A stretch of DNA of 64,000 bases from Sphingobacterium sp. SGR-19 (GCF_011043555.1 NZ_JAAKGS010000006.1:186001-250000); one strand, 5' to 3'; shown: positions 44,767 through 53,180, numbered from the stretch's first letter. The notes: generated by a model from the letters alone, not told the origin. Program-made: numbers and translations.

Positions 44767-45213
44767 CTAAAAAGGCAAGCCGTCTGTATCGTCGTTGTTT
44801 TCCGTAAAATCGACCTCTTCCTCTTTTTCACCATCACTTTTTTCCTCTTCCTGCGATGTGAATTTTCCCGTTTGTCCAAAATCAGAAGGCCGTCCCAAGA
44901 GTTTAAAACTTTCACCGACAATCTCCGTAACATATCGACGCGTTCCCTCTTTATCTTCATAATTTCGGGTTCGTAGCCGACCCTCTATATAAGCCAATTT
45001 CCCCTTTTGAAGATATTTAACCGCCATCTCTGCTAGGTTACGCCACATGACGATATTATGCCATTCAGTATGTTTAATCCGTACACCGTCTTTCGTGTAC
45101 GTTTCAGAAGTCGCAAAAGGAAAACTGCAAACGGAGACATTGTTATCTAAATAACGTACTTCGGGATCTTTTCCCAAATGTCCAACTAAAATCACTTTAT
45201 TAACACTTGCCAT
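44767..45213 (-). CDS. ssb: Single-stranded DNA-binding protein
   Basis: A 148-residue SSB: an OB-fold with VNKVILVGHLGKDPEVRYL, TEWHNIVMWRNLAEMAVKYL, KGKLAYIEGRLRTRNYED and an acidic low-complexity tail ending in DDTDGLPF, the peptide that binds partner proteins. It lies downstream of mutY on the same strand, an arrangement I know from Bacteroidota. Confidence 0.96.
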   Translation of the reverse strand: MASVNKVILVGHLGKDPEVRYLDNNVSVCSFPFATSETYTKDGVRIKHTEWHNIVMWRNLAEMAVKYLQKGKLAYIEGRLRTRNYEDKEGTRRYVTEIVGESFKLLGRPSDFGQTGKFTSQEEEKSDGEKEEEVDFTENNDDTDGLPF

Positions 45214-45287
45214 AATTTATAATTTAGGAATTGAAAACCTTTCATAAACAATATGCTCTGTGGTTAGAAAGAACATCTATGATTTCA

Positions 45288-46358
45288 CTACGGTTGTTTA
45301 GCTGAGATGAGATGAACATTTTTTTCCAGAAAAGAGAATATAAGTTTATGTTTAGCTAATTTATCTATTTTTTCACAATAATGGTAATTCCAGCCCTTTT
45401 TTTTCTTTTTCAAAGTTCTGGAATCCCCGACTACATAAAAGCGTGCGTAAATATTCTGATGGCTCAGTACATGCTTTACCTGCTTGCCAACAGCTTCCAA
45501 AACAGTGCTCTCTTCAAAGTATTGGACAAAATCCGCATATGTCATCAAGTCTGGCATCAGCATATCTTCAATTGTCTCTATCATCGGAAACTCATAAAGG
45601 TTTGTCCACACATCTCTTTCTCCTCGCTTTGACATCAAAATTCTATCGTCCTCCCTTACAATAAAGTAATGAAAATATCTATTCCGGCTTACTTTCCCTT
45701 TTAACTTCACCGGTAACACATCAACTAAACCTTTTTGAAACGCAAAACATTCCATACGAAAAATACAATCCTCACATAGTGGGTTCTTAGGCTTGCATTG
45801 CAGGGCTCCAAAATCCATGATGGCCTGGTTATATATGCCCGGGCTATCCTTATCAAGCATCTCTTGCGCGACCTCTGCAAACATTTTTTTTCCTTGCACA
45901 GAATTAATGGGTTCCTTTATCCCAAAGTAGCGTGCTAACACCCGATATACATTTCCGTCGACTACCGCCCTCGGCTCATTCACCGAAAACGATGCAATAG
46001 CTGCCGCTGTATATTCTCCAACGCCCGGTAGGCGAATAGCTTTCTCATAGGCACTAGGGAATACCCCTTGAAACTCTTCTACCACCATTTTGGCTGCTTT
46101 ATGCATATTCCGGGCACGCGAGTAATATCCCAAACCTTGCCACAACCGCAAGATATCTTCTTCGTCTGCTTCCGCAAATTTTGTTACAATTGGAAACGCT
46201 TCTACAAAACGATGGAAATAGGGTGTCCCCTGCTCCACTCTCGTCTGTTGCAAAATAATCTCCGACAGCCATATAATATAGGCGTCATGCGTGGTTCTCC
46301 AAGGTAAATCACGACCCTTCTCTCGGTACCAGTTCATCAGTTTTTCAGCGAACGACAT
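45288..46358 (-). CDS. mutY: A/G-specific adenine glycosylase MutY
   Basis: A base-excision-repair glycosylase removing A opposite 8-oxoG. It has 356 residues. The helix-hairpin-helix with catalytic Asp region reads LPGVGEYTAAAIASF and PRAVVDGNVYRVLAR. The iron-sulfur loop CKPKNPLCEDCIFRMEC has the C-x6-C-x2-C-x5-C spacing. A C-terminal NUDIX-like 8-oxoG recognition domain follows. ATG at 46358 (MSFAEKLMNWYREKG) is preferred to a TTG six bases upstream. Confidence 0.95.
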   Translation of the reverse strand: MSFAEKLMNWYREKGRDLPWRTTHDAYIIWLSEIILQQTRVEQGTPYFHRFVEAFPIVTKFAEADEEDILRLWQGLGYYSRARNMHKAAKMVVEEFQGVFPSAYEKAIRLPGVGEYTAAAIASFSVNEPRAVVDGNVYRVLARYFGIKEPINSVQGKKMFAEVAQEMLDKDSPGIYNQAIMDFGALQCKPKNPLCEDCIFRMECFAFQKGLVDVLPVKLKGKVSRNRYFHYFIVREDDRILMSKRGERDVWTNLYEFPMIETIEDMLMPDLMTYADFVQYFEESTVLEAVGKQVKHVLSHQNIYARFYVVGDSRTLKKKKKGWNYHYCEKIDKLAKHKLIFSFLEKNVHLISAKQP

Positions 46359-46410
46359 GCACAAAGTTGCTTATTTTTTCATTAAGTTAATTGTTTTTTT
46401 ATGGCAATGA

Positions 46411-46465
46411 AGCTTGCATGAGCTTGTTACATTTATTTTTTTCTAAATGGCAGCTCATGCAGGTT
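46411..46465. repeat. Palindrome A in the mutY-M23 divergent region
   Basis: The arms 46411-46424 (AGCTTGCATGAGCT) and 46452-46465 pair over 14 positions with two G-T pairs, around a 27-base loop. Its flank ATGGCAAT and core TGCATGA recur in palindrome B at 47459. It lies between divergent genes, so it is not an ordinary terminator. Confidence 0.5.
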
Positions 46466-46509
46466 CTACAATAAAAAGAGCCCTAAAAAATGTTAAAATT
46501 TGTAAAATA

Positions 46510-46541
46510 TTGACTACAAACAGCTTGATACATTACCTTTG
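46510..46541 (+). promoter_or_regulatory. Promoter of the M23 peptidase gene
   Basis: TTG at 46510-46512 and TACCTTTG at 46534-46541 with a 21-base spacer, a full consensus match, 37 bases before the ATG at 46579. Confidence 0.65.
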
Positions 46542-46578
46542 TGCTTTCGTATCATAAAAGTTTTTATTGTTGAGGCTC

Positions 46579-47436
46579 ATGCTAAAGAAAAAAACCGCCG
46601 TGCTTTTCGTCGAACCGGATGGTACATCTACCAAGAGAATGCAGGTACCCACGTTCGTCGTCACCCACTGGAAAAAGGTTCTATGTTCCTTCATCACCCT
46701 TACCGCTATAACGGTATTATCTGTGGTGTATGTGGTTAAACAAAGGACATCTGAAAAATATATAGAGGTTTATGACCAAAAAATAGATAAGTTGAAAGCT
46801 GAAAACCGTTTATTGGAATTAGACGAGTTTAACAATCAGCTTACGACCGAGGAAATAAAGAAATCGTTCAACTCTATCGACAGCGCCATTGACCGCATCA
46901 ATCAGAAGATGAAAAAGCGGGGACTGAAGGAAATTAAGATGAATCCGAATATGGGAGGTCCCGTTGAAAAGGGTGAAGACGATTTGGTGGAGCTTTCCGT
47001 TTTCTACAAAAAGCAATTAGAAGACTTGGAATCCAAATTAGATGGTTTACCGCTCGGCCGGCCACATCACGGACGGGTCACATCGTCCTATGGATATCGT
47101 CGGAATCCTTTTACAAACCGAGGTCGCGAAATGCATTCCGGTGTGGATTTGAAAGGAAGAACAGGAGACCCTGTTAAAGCGACGGCAAAAGGTAAGGTTA
47201 CTTTTGCGGGATGGAAAGGGGCTTATGGATACGTGGTTATGGTAAAACATAAAAACGGATACGAAACTCGCTATGCACACCTGACCCGTACACGTGTAAA
47301 AAAAGGACAGGCAGTGGAAGCAGGGGATATCGTTGGCTTACTCGGCAGCACAGGTCGGAGCACGGGTCCTCATCTACATTATGAAGTTCTCTTACATAAC
47401 AGAAAACTCAACCCATCAAAATATTTTTCGTTATAA
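46579..47436 (+). CDS. M23 family metallopeptidase (LytM-type)
   Basis: The 285-residue protein is anchored in the inner membrane by one helix (about residues 31-51) and has a coiled-coil (about 55-130) before the peptidase domain. Zinc-site motifs are HSGVDLKGRTGDPV and HLHYEVLLHNRKL, with the loop TSSYGYRRNPF. The active-site His residues appear present, so it could cleave peptidoglycan cross-bridges in the periplasm. ATG at 46579 was chosen over an in-frame TTG at 46567. It is monocistronic, flanked by palindromes A and B. Confidence 0.92.
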   Translation: MLKKKTAVLFVEPDGTSTKRMQVPTFVVTHWKKVLCSFITLTAITVLSVVYVVKQRTSEKYIEVYDQKIDKLKAENRLLELDEFNNQLTTEEIKKSFNSIDSAIDRINQKMKKRGLKEIKMNPNMGGPVEKGEDDLVELSVFYKKQLEDLESKLDGLPLGRPHHGRVTSSYGYRRNPFTNRGREMHSGVDLKGRTGDPVKATAKGKVTFAGWKGAYGYVVMVKHKNGYETRYAHLTRTRVKKGQAVEAGDIVGLLGSTGRSTGPHLHYEVLLHNRKLNPSKYFSL

Positions 47437-47458
47437 TAGATTATTCTTAATGGCAATA

Positions 47459-47503
47459 AAACCTGCATGAATTAATATATAAGGTTATAATTCATGCAGG
47501 TTT
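47459..47503. terminator. Bidirectional terminator / palindrome B
   Basis: AAACCTGCATGAATT (47459-47473) pairs perfectly with AATTCATGCAGGTTT (47489-47503), between the convergent M23 and endonuclease-like genes. T-rich tracts flank both sides. Its left flank ATGGCAAT and its TGCATGA core match palindrome A. Confidence 0.75.
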
Positions 47504-47513
47504 CGTTATTGGT

Positions 47514-48350
47514 TTACCAATGTAGCACACTAACCACAGGAAAATGATCCGAAGGAAATTTGCCCATATATGTATCTGTTAAGATACCATATTTACGTAC
47601 GTTAAACGGTTTTGTAATAAAAATATGATCGATACGCTGCTTGGGCTTAAGCCCTTTTCCCCACGCGTTAAATGAGGAGTTAGGTTCATACACGATGTTC
47701 GCCAGTTCATGTACATCTCGTACAATCCCACTTTTTGCGAGTGTAAAGTATGCTTCGTTGGTTTCATCTACATTGAAATCACCGGTTAAGATAATGGGTA
47801 AATCCCCTGCTAATTCCTTTGCTTTTTCTAAAATAAGCTTTGCACTTTCACGACGTGCCTCAATACCTACATGATCAAAATGCGTATTCATGAAGATGAA
47901 CCGCTTGCCATTTTGGTTGTCTTCAAACACACCCCATGTACAAATTCTTGGCAAGGCGGCATCCCACCCTTTATTGGGTTTCTTCGTATCTGTACCAGAA
48001 AGCCAAAACGTTCCATCTTTTATCACTTTGAAGCGTTGCTTGTTGAAGAAGACAGCCGAATGTTCTCCTTTCTGTGCACCATCATCACGGCCCACGCCAA
48101 TGTATTCAAAACCGGGCAACTGGTTCTTCATATCCTGCACCTGTTCGTAAAATCCTTCCTGGATACCGAAGATATCAAATTCATGAAATTGGATAAGATT
48201 GGTTACCGCCTGCTTCCTATCATCCCATAAGTTCCCAACATCCGATGTCGTTTTCAGACGTATATTAAAAGAAGCTACCGTCAGCTCTTGTGCCGACAAA
48301 ATGTAGAAAAAACCTAAAAGGAATAATATCGATAAAGAGATCCTTTTCAT
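47514..48350 (-). CDS. Exported endonuclease/exonuclease/phosphatase-fold enzyme
   Basis: A 278-residue metal-dependent phosphodiesterase or nuclease fold. A signal peptide (SLSILFLLGFFYILSAQ) precedes the EEP core: VASFNIRLKTTSDVGN, DIFGIQEGFYEQV, MNTHFDHVG, ILTGDFNVDETN and the terminal SDHFPVVSVLHW with the catalytic Asp-His. Substrates in this fold range from DNA to phospholipids and sugar phosphates, so it cannot be fixed. It is the third gene of an operon with NAGPA- and GDPD-type genes, starting 15 bases after the NAGPA-like stop. Confidence 0.88.
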   Translation of the reverse strand: MKRISLSILFLLGFFYILSAQELTVASFNIRLKTTSDVGNLWDDRKQAVTNLIQFHEFDIFGIQEGFYEQVQDMKNQLPGFEYIGVGRDDGAQKGEHSAVFFNKQRFKVIKDGTFWLSGTDTKKPNKGWDAALPRICTWGVFEDNQNGKRFIFMNTHFDHVGIEARRESAKLILEKAKELAGDLPIILTGDFNVDETNEAYFTLAKSGIVRDVHELANIVYEPNSSFNAWGKGLKPKQRIDHIFITKPFNVRKYGILTDTYMGKFPSDHFPVVSVLHW

Positions 48351-48365
48351 AGCATAAATGTATTG

Positions 48366-49205
48366 TTATTTGACATAGATAATATTGGCAACGGCGCGTT
48401 CTCCCTCATGGTCGAACAGTTTATTATCAGAAGGATGGTTTACGACACCATTTTCGGTAGCTCCTTTTATATACAATGTAGAACTGCCTCCACCGTCAAG
48501 ATTCATTGCCTCTTTAGCTCCCAACCACCGTAATATGCTAGAGAGTTCATGAAGATTCATACCATGCGCGGATTTATTTCTTCCATCGACGACAAATAGA
48601 AGCAATTTACCGCCACGTGTCAAAGCAATCGCTGTGCGCGGATGCCTGTTGTCGTTAAAGGCATTTTTGGTTAACGGGCAAGGGCTGCTATCCGCTATAA
48701 GTAACGGACCCGAAAGCATGACGTTTGGATAGCGTCCCGCCTCATACAGCGTGTCGGTTGCCGCTTTGATCTTTACCTCTTTTTTCGAAACCAAAAGCAA
48801 CGCATTACCTCGATCTGATTTTTTTCTAGTATGGTTGACGACTTTATTATCTACTTGAATAAAATCAGTTGCACCGCCATTTTTCATGTCAAAGAAACCG
48901 CCGTTTACTGCCACCAATGCGTGGTGTTCCAATGCCAATTGTGACGTTGGTTTCAACTCGGAAGACTCTGCAGCGAAATAAAGTTTCTTCAAATTCTTTT
49001 TAAGGTCGATTTCCACATAGTTAATCTCCTGTTCGCTGTCAAAGAGATTATTAAAATGTCCTTGTTTCCATATAACCCCTTTTTTCACTTCCGTTTTTTT
49101 CCAATCTTTGGTAACGACTGCTATGGAATCCTGGTTTTCCTGTGCAAACGTGGCCGTAACAAAAAGGACAATACTGACAAGAATACTTATTCTTAAACGA
49201 TACAT
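48366..49205 (-). CDS. Phosphodiester glycosidase family protein (NAGPA-like)
   Basis: A 279-residue exported protein with a signal peptide (ISILVSIVLFVTATFAQ) and the phosphodiester-glycosidase domain found in the mammalian uncovering enzyme that removes GlcNAc from phosphate. Recognisable segments are VAVNGGFFDMKNGG, PRTAIALTRGGKLLLFVVDG and GAKEAMNLDGGGSSTLYIKG. It should act on a sugar-1-phosphodiester in the periplasm. It follows the GDPD gene by six bases. Confidence 0.88.
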   Translation of the reverse strand: MYRLRISILVSIVLFVTATFAQENQDSIAVVTKDWKKTEVKKGVIWKQGHFNNLFDSEQEINYVEIDLKKNLKKLYFAAESSELKPTSQLALEHHALVAVNGGFFDMKNGGATDFIQVDNKVVNHTRKKSDRGNALLLVSKKEVKIKAATDTLYEAGRYPNVMLSGPLLIADSSPCPLTKNAFNDNRHPRTAIALTRGGKLLLFVVDGRNKSAHGMNLHELSSILRWLGAKEAMNLDGGGSSTLYIKGATENGVVNHPSDNKLFDHEGERAVANIIYVK

Positions 49206-49211
49206 CGAATA

Positions 49212-49973
49212 TTATTTTTTTAGAATGCTATTGAGTAATTCCGGCTCGTCCGTCGTGATGTAGTCAATCTTCTGATCGATAAAATGATGCATATCATCCT
49301 CCCGGTTCACCGTCCATACATTGGTTTTAAGTCCTAATTTCTTTGCCTCTCCGATCCACCCGGGGTGTTTCTTATAAACCGACAAATGATAGTCCAGCCC
49401 GCTCAAGCCTGCGGCTTTTATTTCCTGCGGGGATTTATCGCCATTGAGGTAGTGAACTTTTGCTTTCTTATCCAACTCTTTAAGTTTCAAACAGGCATCG
49501 TAACTGAACGCGATATATTCCACTTGTTTTCCAGCTTTCAACTTCTTTACTAAAGCCACCGATAGCTCTGCTGCTTTTAACGTTCTTTCTGTACCGAGCT
49601 TATTTGTCTTAAGCTCATAAATCAACTTGGTTTTTTTCTGCTTCAGCCCCTCTTTTAGATATTCCTCAGCAGTGGGAATGCTTTCTCCGTTGGGATGTTT
49701 TTTAGCAAGCAATTCTTCGTAGGTTGAGGTGGCTATATCTATTCCATAAAAGTCTTGGTCGTGGGTTACAACCAATATATCATCTTTTGTTAGATGTACA
49801 TCAAACTCTGTACCCCAAGCTTTTTGTTCGACTGCTTTATTTAAGGACGCGATTGAGTTTTGCGGCACCTCAGTATTTTTCCAAGACCCGCGATGCGCGA
49901 TCATTTCTGTTTGCGCTGTAGCTCCCATGTGCATAACCGTTAATAAGGTGAAGATTACTAGTGTTGCTTTCAT
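49212..49973 (-). CDS. Exported glycerophosphodiester phosphodiesterase
   Basis: A 253-residue TIM-barrel GDPD with a signal peptide (KATLVIFTLLTVMHMGATAQ). Catalytic motifs are MIAHRGSWKNTEVPQNS, with the first His-Arg, and AWGTEFDVHLTKDDILVVTHD, with metal ligands and the second His; the C-terminal end is IDYITTDEPELL. It hydrolyses glycerophosphodiesters to glycerol-3-phosphate and an alcohol. The start is ATG at 49973, or 49982 with three extra residues. It is the first gene of the three-gene phosphodiester operon. Confidence 0.92.
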   Translation of the reverse strand: MKATLVIFTLLTVMHMGATAQTEMIAHRGSWKNTEVPQNSIASLNKAVEQKAWGTEFDVHLTKDDILVVTHDQDFYGIDIATSTYEELLAKKHPNGESIPTAEEYLKEGLKQKKTKLIYELKTNKLGTERTLKAAELSVALVKKLKAGKQVEYIAFSYDACLKLKELDKKAKVHYLNGDKSPQEIKAAGLSGLDYHLSVYKKHPGWIGEAKKLGLKTNVWTVNREDDMHHFIDQKIDYITTDEPELLNSILKK

Positions 49974-50058
49974 ATCATACATGAATAAGGTATACTTTTG
50001 ATTGATCTATTATTTAATTTCTACGAATATATCCAATTCCCGTTAAGATAGTGTTAAA

Positions 50059-50715
50059 TCACCTTTCTCCGTTCCATTCCCCATAAAATTGTTGCAAAAA
50101 GGATTCCATAAAATAATGGCGATGCTTGGCAATCTGCTTTGCTGTATCGGTGTTCATCTTGTCTTGCAACAGCAATAGTTTTTCGTAAAAATGGTTGACG
50201 GTGGGTGCCGTCGTATTTTTATAAGCTTCCTTACTCAGTTGTTTTTGAGGTGGAATATTAGGGTTATATATTTCTCTATTTTTAAATCCTCCGTAATGAA
50301 AAGCGCGCGCAATACCAATTGCTCCAATGGCATCCAAACGATCCGCATCTTGCACAATCTCTAGTTCCTTGGAATGGAAATCAATTTGTCCTAAAGAGGC
50401 TTTGTACGACATATTGAATATAATCTGCTGTACATGTTCTATCCGACCATCATCTAAGCCCAAGCTATATAGGAACTCGCCCGCAATACGTGGCCCTACC
50501 TGCTCATCGCCATGATGAAACTTGCTGTCGGCAATGTCATGCAGCAACGCAGTCAATTCACAAACCAATATATCAGCGTTCTCCGTTTCCAAGATCAACT
50601 TTGTATTGTTCCATACACGCTGAATATGCCACCAATCATGCCCCGCTTCGGCGTTTCTCAGCTTTTCCTGTACAAATGCCGCTGTTCGTTGGATAATCGT
50701 CTTGTCATCCATCAT
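50059..50715 (-). CDS. HD-domain phosphohydrolase (YedJ-like)
   Basis: A 218-residue cytoplasmic metal-dependent phosphohydrolase. HD motifs are GHDWWHIQRVWNN, ALLHDIADSKFHHGDE and QDADRLDAIGAIGIARAF. The substrate is unknown. ATG at 50715 overlaps the stop of the THUMP methyltransferase gene by four bases (ATGA), so both are translated together. Confidence 0.88.
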   Translation of the reverse strand: MMDDKTIIQRTAAFVQEKLRNAEAGHDWWHIQRVWNNTKLILETENADILVCELTALLHDIADSKFHHGDEQVGPRIAGEFLYSLGLDDGRIEHVQQIIFNMSYKASLGQIDFHSKELEIVQDADRLDAIGAIGIARAFHYGGFKNREIYNPNIPPQKQLSKEAYKNTTAPTVNHFYEKLLLLQDKMNTDTAKQIAKHRHYFMESFLQQFYGEWNGER

Positions 50716-51962
50716 TTTTTATCCTGTACCCGGATGAGTTTATGTATCTTGCTTCCCGTTGGAATTTCGTCTGCACCTTTGCTTGTTTTTGATTCAGACA
50801 ATTTATCTTTCGAACCTTCATACAATTCGTATTGCAGTAACCTACAATCTAGTTTACCGCTAAAAAACTCGAACCTCCGGGAAGCTTGCAAGCCGATCTT
50901 TTTTGCCAAATCAAGATTTCCAGTAAATATATAACCTCGATATCCCTTGCACGCCTGCTTCAGAAAGTCGCCGATCCGCTTATAAGTTGCTTCCAGCTTC
51001 GTATGTACGCCTAGACGCTCGCCATATTCGGGGTTAAACATAATGACGCCCTGTTCTTCTGGTATAGTCGTCTTCGCAAAATCACATATTTCAAATGTGA
51101 TCAAATGTTCCACACCTGCCGTCTTCGCATTCGATTTCGCAATTTCGATAGCCTCATTTGATATATCCGAAGCGATAATATTCGGGAGGTTTTTTTTGTT
51201 TGTCAATTCCTTCAATCGGCGGCGTTCCTCAAAAAACACTTCCTCATCATAACCTATAAAATGCATGAAAGCATAATTCATCCGTTGCAAACCGGGCATA
51301 CGTTTTTGTGCCATGAGGGCTGCTTCAATGGCTAGCGTTCCCGAACCGCACATCGGGTTTATGAACGGTGATTGACCATCCCACTGGGTAGCCATAATAG
51401 TTGCGGTAGCAAGTGCTTCCAGCATGGGCGCTTTGCCGGGATGTTTCCGATAGCCATGCTTGGCGAGTGTCTCGCCGGACGTATCTAAAAAAATCTCTGC
51501 CCTATCATCTATCCAGTGCAGATGGATAACCGCCCGGTTTAGTTCCGGCCCGGTATTAGGACGTACGCCTTTTTTATCCTTGATACGGTCTACAATCGCA
51601 TCTTTTACCTTGACATTCGCAAAGAGCGGCGTCGTAATCGTCTCATTGTGTACATTCGATGTAACGGAGAAATATCCATCAAACGGCAGCAACTCTTCCC
51701 ATGCAATAGTTACGAGTGCTTTATAAAGTTCATCGGCATTCCTGGCACGAAATGACTTCACTTCATAAAGGACTTGGCTCGCTATACGTAGATTCAGATT
51801 CAACCGAATACATTCATTTATCGAGGCATTGACCTCTATGCCTGTATTAAAGGCACGGACAATATCAAAGCCCAGCGCTTCCACTTCTTGCGCCAAATAA
51901 GACGACAAGCGTCTGTTGCAGGTAATAATAACTTTATTGGGGGTGTTGAAAACTTCCATCAT
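50712..51962 (-). CDS. THUMP-domain class I RNA methyltransferase (RlmL-like)
   Basis: A 416-residue rRNA/tRNA guanine-N2 methyltransferase of the RlmL N-terminal type. The N-terminal ferredoxin-like/THUMP region (about 1-160) is followed by a Rossmann domain with INPMCGSGTLAIEAALMA and the catalytic motif IV, here FNPEYGERLG instead of NPPYGERLG. The C-terminal tail is Lys/Ser-rich. TAACTTTG at 51970-51977 on the minus strand sits seven bases before the ATG. The gene is divergent from the DUF3127 gene. Confidence 0.9.
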   Translation of the reverse strand: MMEVFNTPNKVIITCNRRLSSYLAQEVEALGFDIVRAFNTGIEVNASINECIRLNLNLRIASQVLYEVKSFRARNADELYKALVTIAWEELLPFDGYFSVTSNVHNETITTPLFANVKVKDAIVDRIKDKKGVRPNTGPELNRAVIHLHWIDDRAEIFLDTSGETLAKHGYRKHPGKAPMLEALATATIMATQWDGQSPFINPMCGSGTLAIEAALMAQKRMPGLQRMNYAFMHFIGYDEEVFFEERRRLKELTNKKNLPNIIASDISNEAIEIAKSNAKTAGVEHLITFEICDFAKTTIPEEQGVIMFNPEYGERLGVHTKLEATYKRIGDFLKQACKGYRGYIFTGNLDLAKKIGLQASRRFEFFSGKLDCRLLQYELYEGSKDKLSESKTSKGADEIPTGSKIHKLIRVQDKK

Positions 51963-51969
51963 CTTTTTG

Positions 51970-51977
51970 CAAAGTTA
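51970..51977 (-). promoter_or_regulatory. -7 box of the THUMP methyltransferase gene
   Basis: TAACTTTG on the minus strand ends seven bases before the ATG at 51962. The only upstream TTG is 14 bases away, shorter than usual. Confidence 0.4.
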
Positions 51978-52030
51978 CTTATTCTGCTTAGCAAAAAATG
52001 CTTAATTTTACAGTTTAATACGTTTTTGAT

Positions 52031-52405
52031 ATGGAAATAAGAGGAAAAGTTCATGAAATAGGCGCTACGCAACAAGTTACTGAATCTTTCAAAAAAAGAG
52101 ATTTAATTGTTGCTTACGCAGAAAACCCACAATTTGTAGAATACATTCGCTTTGAGGCAACGCAAGACCGCGTTAATATATTTGACAACTTGGCTGTCGG
52201 CGATGATATAGAGGTTTCTTTTAACCTACGCGGTCGTCCATGGACAAATAAAGAAGGGGTTACCACGTACTTCAATTCCTTAGTTGCATGGCGAGTAACA
52301 AAACTGGCCAATACAGCACAACAGGCGCAAGCGCCGGGCCAAATGGACATGCCTCCTGTTGATATATCGTCTTCGGGAGCTGATGATGACGACTTACCTT
52401 TTTAA
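52031..52405 (+). CDS. DUF3127 family protein
   Basis: A 124-residue protein of the Bacteroidota-specific DUF3127 family, with an OB-fold-like beta-rich core (MEIRGKVHEIGATQQVTESF, NLAVGDDIEVSFNLRGRPW) and an acidic tail ending SSGADDDDLPF. The tail resembles the SSB C-terminal peptide, which supports a nucleic-acid-binding role. The function is not established. Confidence 0.9.
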   Translation: MEIRGKVHEIGATQQVTESFKKRDLIVAYAENPQFVEYIRFEATQDRVNIFDNLAVGDDIEVSFNLRGRPWTNKEGVTTYFNSLVAWRVTKLANTAQQAQAPGQMDMPPVDISSSGADDDDLPF

Positions 52406-52422
52406 TAAGATTATAACTAAAG

Positions 52423-52465
52423 CAACAAACGCTCCAAGTTCTTTTAGCTCTTGGAGCGTTTGTTG
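52423..52465 (+). terminator. Hairpin terminator after the DUF3127 gene
   Basis: CAACAAACGCTCCAAG (52423-52438) pairs perfectly with CTTGGAGCGTTTGTTG (52450-52465), an 11-base loop between, then an AT-rich tract. It lies 18 bases past the stop. Confidence 0.8.
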
Positions 52466-52564
52466 TTATATAGTTTTAATATTTTGTCTATATTAAAAAA
52501 AGTCCGTAACTTTCTATTGTTAAAATGGTTATCATTTTTGTTGGACGAATAATATAGAAAGATT

Positions 52565-52987
52565 ATGGTTTCGAAAGTTATTGGCTTCATAGCGCTATTG
52601 TTTATATTTCCTTCTGTGGAAAAAGACAGCCGATTCGATCAAATCGATAAGTTTTTCAACGGAAAATGGGTTGTTGAGAAAACCACTGATTCCCCATTGG
52701 AAAGTATGGATTTTTTGGGTGCAAACTGTATTACGTTCACTTTCCGAGGTGTTCCGTATCCCCAAAACATTCTTAAAAAATATGAATATGCCAACCTTGA
52801 TAGTTATCCTCAAAATATCTTGTTGAATGTATATACAAAGGATTTAGTATCGGAAAAGAAACTAAATGAAAGCTCTCTTCATATTGAAATCGTGGATAAA
52901 AATACCATCAAGGTGAAAAATAAAATCGGTCAAGTGAATACCCTAAAAAGAAAACCAAGAAACGCAAACGATATACGTTTCAGGTAG
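52565..52987 (+). CDS. Hypothetical exported protein
   Basis: A 140-residue protein with a short hydrophobic N-terminus (VSKVIGFIALLFIFPSV) that may be an uncleaved signal or membrane anchor. The rest is strand-rich (FFNGKWVVEKTTD, NCITFTFRGVPYPQNIL, IEIVDKNTIKVKNKIGQVN), reminiscent of a small lipocalin-like fold, but I name no family. It stands alone; the repeat at 53019 begins 32 bases after its stop. Confidence 0.55.
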   Translation: MVSKVIGFIALLFIFPSVEKDSRFDQIDKFFNGKWVVEKTTDSPLESMDFLGANCITFTFRGVPYPQNILKKYEYANLDSYPQNILLNVYTKDLVSEKKLNESSLHIEIVDKNTIKVKNKIGQVNTLKRKPRNANDIRFR

Positions 52988-53018
52988 TTAATAGCACCAT
53001 CCCTCTTTAACCTTTTGT

Positions 53019-53174
53019 GTCGCATCCGGATGTTTGGGACCTGTAGAAGCTTATTCTTCGTACTATTCCACCCTCTCAAATATCCGAAACGAGGTTTATG
53101 GATTCGTGTTCATTTTAGTATCCATGAGCTCGCTTTGCTCTGTCTTGTTTCTTTTTCGCGAAGAAAAAGAAAAC
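53019..53174 (+). repeat. Dispersed intergenic repeat, copy 2
   Basis: It begins GTCGCATCCG, carries a GTACTA middle segment and a GAGCTCGCTTTGCTC block. It ends in the hairpin TTTCTTTTT (53048 + 100 = 53148-53156) with AAAAAGAAA (53164-53172). It is degenerate relative to copy 1 at 42660-42781 and is in the opposite orientation. It lies between the hypothetical protein gene and the stop of the anti-sigma gene. Confidence 0.5.
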
Positions 53175-53180
53175 TAAAAA

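Noticed and set aside
46411..46465. Palindrome A as terminator of mutY
   Set aside because: It lies upstream of mutY and of the M23 gene, which diverge, so neither transcript runs into it.
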